This document shows positions 1 through 7,158 of a DNA stretch of 8,212 nucleotides, piece after piece. The DNA comes from Anaerolineales bacterium. Its GTDB lineage: Bacteria > Chloroflexota > Anaerolineae > Anaerolineales > UBA6663. The notes beneath the pieces are model-generated. The model did no database searches. It had not been told where the DNA came from and saw nothing but the letters and a program-made list of their open reading frames with translations. The stretch is from positions 1 through 8,212 of the forward strand of contig JAGOBN010000146.1 in NCBI GenBank assembly GCA_017999235.1, read 5' to 3'. How positions within the stretch are numbered: position 1 is the first letter of the stretch; the number at the start of each line of letters is the position of its first letter. A program made the position numbers and the translations under genes.

Positions 1-2424
1 GTTCATGCCCTGGCTGAACAGGGCGGCCAGCCCCAGGCCGCCCAGGGCGCCCAGGCCCGCGCCCGCAAAGCCCAGCAGGCCGGCCTCCAGCACCACCAGG
101 CCGCGCACCTCGTCGCGCCGCAGGCCCAGCGCGCGCAGCGTGCCGATCTCGCGCTGACGTTCCAGCACGGACGCGAACAGCGTCACCACGATGCCCAGCG
201 CGGCCACCAGCCCGGAGAGCGAGGTCAGCCCGCCGAAGAGCGCCTGGATCGGACCGATCAAGGTCTCGACCGTGGCCGTCAGTTGTTCCGTGTTGAACGC
301 GCCGAGCTCGGTGCGGTGCCGTTCCCGCAGGGCGTCCACGCGCGCCTCCAGTGCGGCGCGCGCCACACCAGGTTTCGGCGAAAAAATGATCCCAAAGGGA
401 TGCGAGCCAAAATACTCGGCGGCGGCGGCCGGGCTGATGATGGGGAAGCCGCCGCCCACGGCCGCCACCGTGAACGGCACCTTGCCTTTCAAGGTGTCGA
501 TCTCGATCGTGTCGCCGGGGTGCTTGTCGAACTTGCGCCCGGTCAGCTCCGGCAACAAGATAGCGGGCTCCTGTTCGACGAAGATCCGCTCAGCGTCTTC
601 CCAGGACCCTTCGGCGATGGGGAAGGTGCGCTTGCCGCGGATCACGGACAGCGGCAGGGCGAAGGCGTACTGGTCGCCGGCGCCGCTCTCCACCCCAACC
701 CCAGGGATGGCGACGTTGGCGAAGTATTGGACCTCCGCCACATCCTCCAAAGTGCCGAGATCGGCCTCCAGGTCCGCCGGCAGCGGCGGCAGGCTGGGCA
801 GGGCCGCCGCGCCGCCCAGCGAGGTGCCGGGCGGGAAGGGGCGGATGAGGACCACCTGCCCGCTGAACATGGACAGATTGAACGAGAGCAGAAACTGGCT
901 CATGAACAGCGTCAACCCGGTCAGGGCGATGACGAGCATGAAGCTGGTGGTGAGGGTGGCGGCGGTGACCGCGGCGCGGGAACCTTGCCGGCGCAAACTC
1001 GCGGCCGCCAGCCGGCCGGCCAGCCATTGGCCGCGCTCCAACAGCGTGATCAGGCCGTCCAGCCAGAGCGGCAGCAGCGCCACCACGGCGGCGCCGAAGG
1101 TCAGGGCCGGCGCGAAGATCGGGCCATAGCTGGGCGTGAGCGCGGTGCGCGCGTACTCCGCGCCCCACAGGTATAAGCCGGCGGTGGCCGCCAGCAGCAC
1201 CACCACCAGACCGGCCAGCCAGGCGCGCCGGCCGCGGCGCTTCGAGGCGCTGCCGAACGGCGGCTTGAAGGCCTCCAGCGCGCTGACCTGAGCCGCCTCG
1301 CGCGCCAGCCCGACGGTGACGACCACGGTCACCAGCACGCCGGCGCCGGCCGCCAGCGGCCAGGCATCCCAGGGTATGACAGCACCGGCGGCGCTGTCAT
1401 ACCCATTGATGGCGCTGACAATAGCGACCATGCCGATCCCGAAGCCCAGGCCGAGCAGCAGGCCGAGGGCCGAGCCGAATACGCCCACCAGGCCGGCCTC
1501 CAGCAGGGTCTGCGTCAGCACCTGCCGGCGCGTCATGCCCAGCGTGCGCAGCTGGCCGATCTCGCGCCGGCGCTCGGCCAGGGTGATGGCGAAGGCGTTG
1601 AAGACCAGGAAGGCGCCGGCCAGCAGGACCGCAAAGCCGGCCACCGGCAGGGCCAGGTTGATGACGCTGTACAGCGAGTTGAGGCTGCTGCTGCCGGCCG
1701 CGCTGGTGACGATGTATTGATCGCCCAAACCCGCTTGCAGCGCGGCCCGCGCGGCCTCCGAGTTCTGGTCCGGCCGCAGGCGGATCTGAATGGCCGTGAC
1801 TGTCTGGGGCGCGTCGAAGGCGGCGCTGAGGGTGGTGAGCGGCAGCCAGGCGGTGGCGGTCGCCACGACCACTTCACGCCGCGGCTTCAGCAGACCCACG
1901 ATGGCGTAGGTGTCGGTGCGTGCGCCCGTGGTGAGCTTGATCCGCCCGCCGACGGCGTGGCCGTGCCGGGCCGCCCAATCCGAAGGCAGGAGCACGGCCG
2001 CCGCATCCTCCGCCTGCAAAAAGCGGCCGGCGGCCAGCTCGTACGGCGTCAGCGTGTGCGCGGGATCAACGCCGAGCAGCGCGAGCCCCGTGCCCTCCAG
2101 CGTGCCGCCGCCCATGGTGAAGGTCCCGTCGCTGGCGGCGGCTTTGCCCTCCAGGCCGCGATACAACGGCGCGGCCGACTCGATCTCGGGCCGGGCGGTT
2201 AAAGTATCCAGGATGGAGAGGGGGATTTGGGCGCTGGCCGCGCTGGTGATTTCCAGATCGGCGCCGGCCAGCCGGCTTTCCCGCGCCGCCCGCGCGCTCT
2301 CGGTGAGCGTGGCGCCGGTCAGCCGCATGGCAAAGATCAAGCCCACGCCCAGGGCGATGGCCGCCGCCGTGAACGTGGTGCGGGCTGCGCGGGCGCGCAG
2401 GTTACGGAGGGCAAGCCGGAGCAT
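1..2424 (-). CDS. FtsX-type ABC transporter permease, two FtsX domains (C-terminus cut by window edge)
   Basis: Open on the minus strand for 808 codons from ATG at 2424 to the window edge with no stop. An in-frame TGA lies at 2445-2443 and CAGGGA (2439-2434) sits 9 bases before the ATG, so the start is firm. Visible layout: TM1 about residues 17-35, an extracytoplasmic MacB-PCD-like domain about 36-250, TMs about 252-281, 308-337 and 352-374, two linking TMs about 401-420 and 437-457, TM about 485-512, a second extracytoplasmic domain about 513-727, then TMs about 728-754 and 775-803. Each core carries the family's cytoplasmic coupling motif after its first helix: ERRREIGQLRTLG (284-296) and ERQREIGTLRALG (755-767). 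The final helix, perhaps 30-50 residues, is missing. Such permeases work with a separate ATPase (MacB/LolD type) on lipids, lipoproteins, peptides or antibiotics; no ATPase is in the window and the substrate cannot be told. Family assignment is secure, function open. Confidence 0.93.
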   Translation of the reverse strand, partial: MLRLALRNLRARAARTTFTAAAIALGVGLIFAMRLTGATLTESARAARESRLAGADLEITSAASAQIPLSILDTLTARPEIESAAPLYRGLEGKAAASDGTFTMGGGTLEGTGLALLGVDPAHTLTPYELAAGRFLQAEDAAAVLLPSDWAARHGHAVGGRIKLTTGARTDTYAIVGLLKPRREVVVATATAWLPLTTLSAAFDAPQTVTAIQIRLRPDQNSEAARAALQAGLGDQYIVTSAAGSSSLNSLYSVINLALPVAGFAVLLAGAFLVFNAFAITLAERRREIGQLRTLGMTRRQVLTQTLLEAGLVGVFGSALGLLLGLGFGIGMVAIVSAINGYDSAAGAVIPWDAWPLAAGAGVLVTVVVTVGLAREAAQVSALEAFKPPFGSASKRRGRRAWLAGLVVVLLAATAGLYLWGAEYARTALTPSYGPIFAPALTFGAAVVALLPLWLDGLITLLERGQWLAGRLAAASLRRQGSRAAVTAATLTTSFMLVIALTGLTLFMSQFLLSFNLSMFSGQVVLIRPFPPGTSLGGAAALPSLPPLPADLEADLGTLEDVAEVQYFANVAIPGVGVESGAGDQYAFALPLSVIRGKRTFPIAEGSWEDAERIFVEQEPAILLPELTGRKFDKHPGDTIEIDTLKGKVPFTVAAVGGGFPIISPAAAAEYFGSHPFGIIFSPKPGVARAALEARVDALRERHRTELGAFNTEQLTATVETLIGPIQALFGGLTSLSGLVAALGIVVTLFASVLERQREIGTLRALGLRRDEVRGLVVLEAGLLGFAGAGLGALGGLGLAALFSQGMN

Positions 2425-2463
2425 AGGCGGAAATCCCTGCTTTCAGGCTGGCACTGCGGCTGA

Positions 2464-2493
2464 CTTATACGCTTGGATAACGGAGCAGATCAA
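2464..2493 (-). promoter_or_regulatory. Candidate sigma-70-type promoter for the FtsX permease gene
   Basis: Read on the minus strand, TTGATC (2493-2488) and TATAAG (2469-2464) are separated by 18 bases, 40 bases before the permease ATG. The 110-base gap between the kinase stop and the permease start is clearly more AT-rich than the flanking genes, as expected for a promoter. It suggests the permease can be transcribed apart from the receptor-kinase pair. No intrinsic terminator (hairpin plus T-run) is visible in the gap, so read-through from upstream is also possible. Pattern match only. Confidence 0.4.
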
Positions 2494-2534
2494 GGACAAG
2501 CTGGCCCGATTTTAGCATCAAACGCGGGGCGGGT

Positions 2535-4706
2535 TCACAGCGTGAAAAAGAACGTGGCGCCTTCGCCCGGCCGGCTCTCGGCCCACACCCGGCCGCCGTG
2601 GCGTTCCACCACGCGTTTGACAATCGCCAGCCCCACGCCGGAGCCTTCAAAATCGTCGCTGCTGTGCAGGCGCGTGAAGACCGTAAAGAGCTGATCGGCG
2701 TACTGCATATCAAAGCCCACGCCGTTATCGGCCACGAAGTACACCACCTGGCCGGCCTGCTCCCGCCAGCCCACGCGGATGTGGGCGGCGGCGCAGCCGC
2801 GCGTGAACTTGAGCGCGTTGGCGAGCAAGTTGACAAAGACCTGGCGCAGCAACGGGGGATCGGCCGGCGCGGCCGGCAATTCGGCCAGATCAATAACCAC
2901 CTGGCGGCCGGCCAGCAGCGGCCGCAGCTCTTCCAGCGCCAGCCCGGCCAGATCGGCCGGCCAGACCTCCTGCTTGCGCAGCGGCTGCCGGCCCAGGCGC
3001 GAGAACTTCAGCAGGTCGTCGATCAGGTGGCTCATGTGCAGGGTGCCCTCGGTGATGCGCTGAAGCAGCGCGTCCGCCTCGGGCGGCAGCAGGGCGGCCT
3101 GTTCCACCCGCAAGCGCTGGGCATGGGCATTCAGCGCGCGCAGCGGGGCGCGCAAGTCATGCGAGATCGAGTACGAAAAAGCTTCCAACTCCCGATTGGC
3201 GGCCTCCAATTGCGCCGTGCGCTCCGCCACGCGCTGTTCCAGGTCGGCATTCAGGGCCTGCAGCTCGGCCTCCATCCGCCGGCGGTCGGTGATATCCACC
3301 AAGCTGACCCGCACCAGGCGGCGGCCGGCGGCCGGCAGGCGCACCAGCGAGACCGCGCACAGATGCTCGGCGCCGGCGGCGTCCCGGATCAGCCATTCAA
3401 AATGCACTTCGGTTTCCGTCAGGACCCGCGCGTTAAATACCGACTCCGCGGCGGCGGAGCGGCGGCCATCCGGCTGAAACTCCGGGCTCACTGCGGCCGG
3501 CCCCAGCCCCAGCAATTCCGCGCGCGGCCGCTGGAAGAGCTGCTCGGCTTTCGGGTTGCTGTCCGTGAATCGGTCGGTGGCGAGATCCAGGACCAAGAGC
3601 GCCTCGGGCGCGCCGGCGAAGAGCGCGCGGTATTGCGCCTCGCGCTCCTCCAGCGCCAGTTCCCGAGCCAGCACGGCGGCGCGCATGCGCGTAAAACTCT
3701 CGGTCAGATCCTGGATCTCGGCGAAGCGAGGCGGGGCGTCGGCGGCGGCCGGCGGCGCCTCGCCGCCCAGGGCCAGCGCGCGCGCGCTGGCGGCGGCGGC
3801 CTCCAGCGGCGCCGTCACCTGACGCTGCAAGTTGCCGCGCCAGTCCAGAATCAGCCAGCCGGTGGCCCCCAACAGCACCGTCAGGCCGCCGGCCAAGCTC
3901 AACAGCAGGCTGCCATAGGCGGTCAGGGCCGGTTCCTCACTCACCGCCACCCACCCCGTCACCGGCACCGGCGCGGCGCTGGCCTGCTGCCAGCCGGCCT
4001 CGGTCAAATAGAAGCGTGTCGCTGGCCCCGCCCGGCCGGCCGGCACAATCGGCAGCGCGCTGACATTGCGCTGCTGTTGGACCCACTGGAAGTTCGGGTG
4101 CGCCAGCAGCCGGCCGCTTTGATCCACCACAAAGTCCGTGGCCCCGCCGCCGGCCGTATTCAGCACATCTTGCTGCAGTTGATCCAGGTTGAGTTCGCCC
4201 ACCAGTTGGCTGCCGTCGCGCAGGCCCTGGGTCACAAAGAGGGTGGGCCGGCCGGTGCGCGGCGAGATGTGCGGCTCCGAAAAGGCCAGGGCGTCGGCGG
4301 CGGCCGGCCGGGGCAGCTCACCCGACAGATCAAAGCCGGGGGATACGCGGGAGGAAGCCGGGGCCACGCTGAGCACGCGTCCCTCAGCGCTCACCCGGTA
4401 GACGGCATCGAAATACGGAAAGCCGCGCACAATCATCTGGAGATGCGCGTCGAGGTCGCCGGGCACATTGACATCGGCGAGGGTCACGAACTCCAGCGTC
4501 TGGCCGGCAAATTCCACGTAGCGGTACACCGCCGCCGCCAGATCATGCGCCGCCTGCGCCCGCGTGGCCGTAATGGTCTGGGTGCGGAGCGCCAGCGCCA
4601 CGCCGCCAATCGCACTGAGCAGAATCAGCAGCGGCAGCAGCGCCCGGGTGAGGAGGAGCCGGACCAAGACGCGCCACAGTGAACTGGGCGCTGAGGGCGC
4701 CGTCAT
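2535..4706 (-). CDS. Membrane sensor histidine kinase (Cache-like, HAMP-like, PAS, HisKA, HATPase_c)
   Basis: 723 residues. TM1 is about 22-42 and TM2 about 264-287; the roughly 220 extracytoplasmic residues between them look like a double Cache sensor domain (inferred from layout and motifs such as the FPYFDAVYRV segment near 96-105). Then come a HAMP-like linker (about 288-345), a PAS domain (about 352-475), a coiled coil (about 476-508) and the catalytic core. H-box SHDLRAPLR has the phospho-acceptor His516; N-box NLLANALKF has Asn626 and Asn630; G1 is DNGVGFD (660-666); G2 is GSGVGLA (688-694); the protein ends with GEGATFFFTL. All kinase boxes are intact, so it should be active. The ATG overlaps the stop of the upstream lipoprotein gene as ATGA and has no convincing Shine-Dalgarno, implying translational coupling. 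There is no receiver domain and no response regulator in the window, so the output is unknown. Likely input: a ligand bound by the neighbouring lipoprotein, by the Cache domain, or both. Confidence 0.95.
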   Translation of the reverse strand: MTAPSAPSSLWRVLVRLLLTRALLPLLILLSAIGGVALALRTQTITATRAQAAHDLAAAVYRYVEFAGQTLEFVTLADVNVPGDLDAHLQMIVRGFPYFDAVYRVSAEGRVLSVAPASSRVSPGFDLSGELPRPAAADALAFSEPHISPRTGRPTLFVTQGLRDGSQLVGELNLDQLQQDVLNTAGGGATDFVVDQSGRLLAHPNFQWVQQQRNVSALPIVPAGRAGPATRFYLTEAGWQQASAAPVPVTGWVAVSEEPALTAYGSLLLSLAGGLTVLLGATGWLILDWRGNLQRQVTAPLEAAAASARALALGGEAPPAAADAPPRFAEIQDLTESFTRMRAAVLARELALEEREAQYRALFAGAPEALLVLDLATDRFTDSNPKAEQLFQRPRAELLGLGPAAVSPEFQPDGRRSAAAESVFNARVLTETEVHFEWLIRDAAGAEHLCAVSLVRLPAAGRRLVRVSLVDITDRRRMEAELQALNADLEQRVAERTAQLEAANRELEAFSYSISHDLRAPLRALNAHAQRLRVEQAALLPPEADALLQRITEGTLHMSHLIDDLLKFSRLGRQPLRKQEVWPADLAGLALEELRPLLAGRQVVIDLAELPAAPADPPLLRQVFVNLLANALKFTRGCAAAHIRVGWREQAGQVVYFVADNGVGFDMQYADQLFTVFTRLHSSDDFEGSGVGLAIVKRVVERHGGRVWAESRPGEGATFFFTL
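4703..4706 (-). promoter_or_regulatory. ATGA stop/start overlap coupling lipoprotein and kinase translation
   Basis: The kinase ATG (4706-4704) and the binding-protein TGA (4705-4703) overlap by 4 bases on the minus strand. The 20 or so bases before the kinase ATG show no purine-rich ribosome-binding site (they read as C-rich and GTGGCCCG). Termination-reinitiation is the usual way such overlaps are translated and tends to fix the ratio of the two products. Confidence 0.8.
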
Positions 4707-5854
4707 CGGGCCACGATCGGGAGGGTCACCGTGCCGAGCGAGGCGAAGGCGCCGGCCTGGACGGTGACCAGGGCGATGGGGCGCACCACGTCGCCGTAGC
4801 GGTTCAAAGCCAGAACGTTGCCCAGGATATCGCGCGCCGGCAGTTGGCGCAGGGCCGCCGGCAGGCCGGCCGGCGCGCCGCGCGTCGTCTCCAGCGCGGC
4901 CGCCAACAGCCTGACACTCTCATAGGTCATGGCCGCCGCGAACCCGGCTTCCCGTCCAAAGCGCTCTTGATAGCGGCGCTGAAAATCCCGGAAGAGCGGC
5001 GCGGGGTTGGCGATGTCATAGGGGCTGCTGAACACCATGCCCTCCACTGCGCTCCCGCCGGCCTCCAGCAGCGCCTCCGTCTGCGCCCAAGGGGAGGAGA
5101 ACAACGGCACCTCCCAGCCGCTCAACCGCGTCTGTTGAGCGAAGAAGGCGGCCTCCACGGCGGACATGATGAGCAGCAGGCCGTCCGGCGCGGCGGCGCG
5201 CAGGGCCGGCAAGTGGGCGGCCCAGTCTGGCCGCGCGGCGGCCGAGATTTCCAGACGTTCCACCACCGCGCCGCCGCCCGCCTCCAGGCTGGCGCTGAAG
5301 GCATCCGCAAACGGCCGGGAGTAACCGGCGTTGTCGCCGTCCAGCACAATGGCCAGCCGCCGCAAGTGCCGGTCGGTCAGCGTGTATTGGCTGAGCGCGG
5401 CCGCCAGGTCGTTGACGGAGGAGATCACGCGGAAGAAGAGATCATCCTCGCCGGTAAGCTGGCTGGCGGAGGTGGTGGGGCTGAAGAGCAGCATGCCGGC
5501 CGGCTCAGTAACGGCCAGGCCGGCCAGGGTTTGGGCGCTGGTCATGTGGCCGATAATGGCGACCACGCCGGCCTGCATCAACGCCTGGTCGCCGGCCACG
5601 GCGCCGGCTGGGGTGCCCAGGTCATCCTGCGCCACCAGCTCCAACGGCCGGCCGGCGACACCGCCGGCGGCGTTGACGTCTTCCACGGCCAGCAAGGCCG
5701 CATCCCGGCCCTGGATGCCGAGATCCGATTGCGCGCCGCTGAGCTGGCCCGCAAAGCCGAGGCGGATGGGCGCCGGCGCGGCGCAGCCGCTGACGAGGAG
5801 GGCCAAAATGAAAACGACGCGGACGACAGGCCAGATTCCCACAGACCGGGACAT
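4703..5854 (-). CDS. LIV-type (type I) periplasmic-binding lipoprotein, probable receptor for the adjacent kinase
   Basis: 383 residues. An N-terminal hydrophobic signal (about 11-20) ends in the lipobox LVSGC with Cys24 as the lipidated residue, so the protein should be tethered to the outer face of the membrane. Residues 29-380 match the branched-chain amino acid receptor family (Peripl_BP_6): RLGFAGQLSG (31-40), VEDVNAAGGVAGRPLELV (57-74), a ligand-loop region GHMTSAQTLA (102-111), SPTTSAS (125-131) and FFRVISS (140-146), then the second lobe starting RRLAIVLDGDNAGYS (165-179). The start is firm: TAA lies three codons upstream in frame, and AAGGGG (5865-5860) precedes the ATG by 5 bases. 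Family members usually deliver amino acids, amides or urea to an ABC importer, but no importer subunit is nearby. The coupled gene is a histidine kinase, which argues for a sensory role (inference). Ligand unknown. Confidence 0.94.
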   Translation of the reverse strand: MSRSVGIWPVVRVVFILALLVSGCAAPAPIRLGFAGQLSGAQSDLGIQGRDAALLAVEDVNAAGGVAGRPLELVAQDDLGTPAGAVAGDQALMQAGVVAIIGHMTSAQTLAGLAVTEPAGMLLFSPTTSASQLTGEDDLFFRVISSVNDLAAALSQYTLTDRHLRRLAIVLDGDNAGYSRPFADAFSASLEAGGGAVVERLEISAAARPDWAAHLPALRAAAPDGLLLIMSAVEAAFFAQQTRLSGWEVPLFSSPWAQTEALLEAGGSAVEGMVFSSPYDIANPAPLFRDFQRRYQERFGREAGFAAAMTYESVRLLAAALETTRGAPAGLPAALRQLPARDILGNVLALNRYGDVVRPIALVTVQAGAFASLGTVTLPIVAR

Positions 5855-5895
5855 AGCGGCCCCTTAGTTAGAACTTGGTTCGGTGAAGATAAATT

Positions 5896-5923
5896 ATTCT
5901 AGCACCGCTTAGCTCCGGGACAA
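5896..5923 (-). promoter_or_regulatory. Candidate promoter for the lipoprotein-kinase operon
   Basis: On the minus strand TTGTCC (5923-5918) and TAGAAT (5901-5896) are spaced by 16 bases, inside the most AT-rich stretch of the divergent intergenic region, 41 bases before the lipoprotein ATG. Matches to the sigma-70 consensus are 4/6 and 5/6. Pattern match only. Confidence 0.4.
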
Positions 5924-5963
5924 CGGGCGGCGTACAACCCGACTTGCCTGAGAAATTGGTCCT

Positions 5964-5982
5964 GGCGGCCGGCCCGGCCGCC
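5964..5982. repeat. Perfect 9-bp inverted repeat in the divergent intergenic region
   Basis: GGCGGCCGG and CCGGCCGCC flank a single central C. As DNA this is a near-continuous palindrome, possibly an operator; as RNA it would fold into a 7-8 bp GC stem with a small loop. A second inverted repeat, GCCGCC (5980-5985) with GGCGGC (5996-6001), overlaps its right edge and encloses the candidate -35 box of the rightward promoter. No T-run follows, so it is not a standard terminator. Such strings are common in this genome's coding DNA, so chance or background bias is a real alternative. Confidence 0.45.
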
Positions 5983-5985
5983 GCC

Positions 5986-6014
5986 TTGTCGGGCCGGCGG
6001 CTTCGCCGTACACT
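5986..6014 (+). promoter_or_regulatory. Candidate promoter for the channel-like protein gene
   Basis: TTGTCG (5986-5991) and TACACT (6009-6014) are spaced by 17 bases, each matching 4/6 of the sigma-70 consensus, and end 34 bases before the ATG at 6049. The -35 candidate lies in the loop of the inverted repeat GCCGCC/GGCGGC. The surrounding DNA is very GC-rich, so this is a weak call. Confidence 0.3.
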
Positions 6015-6032
6015 CGCGCTCTGATCCACTTT

Positions 6033-6037
6033 GGGAG
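6033..6037 (+). promoter_or_regulatory. Ribosome-binding site deciding the start of the channel-like gene
   Basis: GGGAG lies 11 bases before ATG 6049. A longer reading from TTG at 6031 would place this motif inside the coding sequence and leave that TTG without a site, so ATG 6049 is preferred. The spacing is slightly long. Confidence 0.55.
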
Positions 6038-6048
6038 CTGACCCCGCC

Positions 6049-7158
6049 ATGCTGACTGTGTTTGATTGGCTCACCCGCGCCCTCGCCCTGGCCCTGGGGG
6101 TGGGGCTGGTGTTGAGCGCCATGCTTTCGGCCCTGCGGACGTTTGTGCTGCCGCGGCCGGCGCCGGACGCCATTACGCGCGATCTCTTCCGCCTGATCCG
6201 CCGGCTGTTCCATTGGCGCGTCAAACGGCTGAAGACGTTCGCGGCCCAGGACGCCGTGCTGGCCATGTACGCGCCAGTCAGTCTGCTGGCCCTGCCGCTG
6301 GCGCTGCTCAGCCTGGTGAGCCTGGGCTACGCCGCGATCTTCTGGGCGCTGGGAGTCCGGCCCTTCTTCGCCGCGTTTCTGGAGAGCGGGTCGTCCCTGC
6401 TCACGCTGGGCTTCATCCCGCCCACCCAAACCCCGCTGATCGCGCTGCTGTCGTTCTCCGAGGCCGCCGTGGGGATGACGCTGGCGGCGCTGTTGATCTC
6501 GTATCTGCCCACGATGTACTCGGCCTTCTCCAGCCGCGAGACGCTGGTGAATCTGCTGGAGACGCGGGCCGGCGCGCCGCCCTCGGCCGTCTACGTCTTT
6601 GAACTGGCCTACCCGCTCGGGCGCATGGATCACCTGGTGGACCTGTGGCGCGAGTGGGAGATCTGGTTCGCGCAGCTGGATGAGACCCACACCTCCTTGC
6701 CGACCCTGGCGTTTTTCCGTTCGCCCCAGCCGCACCACTCGTGGATCACGGCCGCCGGCGCCATCCTGGACACGGCCGCGCTGTATCAATCCACCCTCGG
6801 CTATGCGCCCCAGCCGCAGGCCGGGCTGTGCATCCGCTCGGGCTACTTGGCTCTGCGCCACATCTGTGATTTCTTCGGCCTGGCATATCCGCCGGACCCG
6901 CATTTCCCCGCTCAGCCCATCAGCCTCACGCGCGCCGAGTTCGACGCGGCGGTGGCGCGTCTGCGTCAGGCCGGCCTGCCCCTCAAACCCGATCTTGATC
7001 AGGCCTGGTCGGATTTCGCCGGCTGGCGCGTGAACTACGACGCCACGCTTCTGGCGCTGTGCACGCTGGTCAGCGCGCCGCCGGCCCCCTGGTCCAGCGA
7101 CCGAGCGCGCCCGTGGGCGCCCGCGCCCTGGTTCGGCGGCCGCAGAAAATTGAAGTAG
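6049..7158 (+). CDS. Channel-like membrane protein with a non-canonical pore filter and unknown C-terminal domain
   Basis: 369 residues. Hydrophobic segments at about 11-35, 73-101 and 129-153; a basic amphipathic stretch (about 41-63, RLIRRLFHWRVKRLK) lies between the first two. Residues 104-153 resemble the two-TM potassium-channel pore (Ion_trans_2): an amphipathic helix FFAAFLESGSSLL (106-118), a filter-like TLGFIPP (119-125), then an inner helix ending AALLISYL (146-153). Canonical channels read TVGYGD there; here the second Gly and the Asp are absent, so classical K+ selectivity is doubtful. Residues 160-369 are soluble, rich in Trp, His and Arg, and resemble nothing I recognise (RETLVNLLETRAG at 163-175, FRSPQPHHSW at 223-232). 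The gene stands alone on the plus strand, divergent from the receptor-kinase pair. The stop is TAG at 7156. That it is a real gene is near certain; an ion-channel role is inference, and a non-conducting membrane anchor or sensor is an alternative. Confidence 0.85.
   Translation: MLTVFDWLTRALALALGVGLVLSAMLSALRTFVLPRPAPDAITRDLFRLIRRLFHWRVKRLKTFAAQDAVLAMYAPVSLLALPLALLSLVSLGYAAIFWALGVRPFFAAFLESGSSLLTLGFIPPTQTPLIALLSFSEAAVGMTLAALLISYLPTMYSAFSSRETLVNLLETRAGAPPSAVYVFELAYPLGRMDHLVDLWREWEIWFAQLDETHTSLPTLAFFRSPQPHHSWITAAGAILDTAALYQSTLGYAPQPQAGLCIRSGYLALRHICDFFGLAYPPDPHFPAQPISLTRAEFDAAVARLRQAGLPLKPDLDQAWSDFAGWRVNYDATLLALCTLVSAPPAPWSSDRARPWAPAPWFGGRRKLK

Noticed and set aside
191..2202. Several plus-strand open frames and short minus-strand frames inside the permease region (such as 191-1129, 283-1176, 590-1168 and 1717-2202)
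   Set aside because: All overlap the continuous 808-codon minus-strand FtsX reading; their translations are Ser/Arg/Pro- or Arg/Gly-rich shadows.
2598..4682. 694-codon plus-strand open frame opposite the histidine kinase
   Set aside because: Its translation is low-complexity (Arg/Gln/Gly/His/Ala) with no domain. The opposite strand encodes a kinase with every diagnostic motif. Long antisense frames are expected where GC is this high.
4679..5902. 407-codon plus-strand open frame opposite the binding lipoprotein
   Set aside because: Arg/Gly/Gln/His-rich shadow with no recognisable motif; the minus strand has a clear lipobox and LIV-receptor motifs.
6031..6048. TTG at 6031 as start of the channel-like protein (6 extra residues)
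   Set aside because: The only ribosome-binding-site-like motif (6033-6037) would lie inside the coding sequence; ATG 6049 is better placed.
5899..6903. 334-codon minus-strand open frame opposite the channel-like gene
   Set aside because: Gln/Arg/Gly-rich composition without hydrophobic segments or motifs. The plus-strand gene has membrane helices and a ribosome-binding site.
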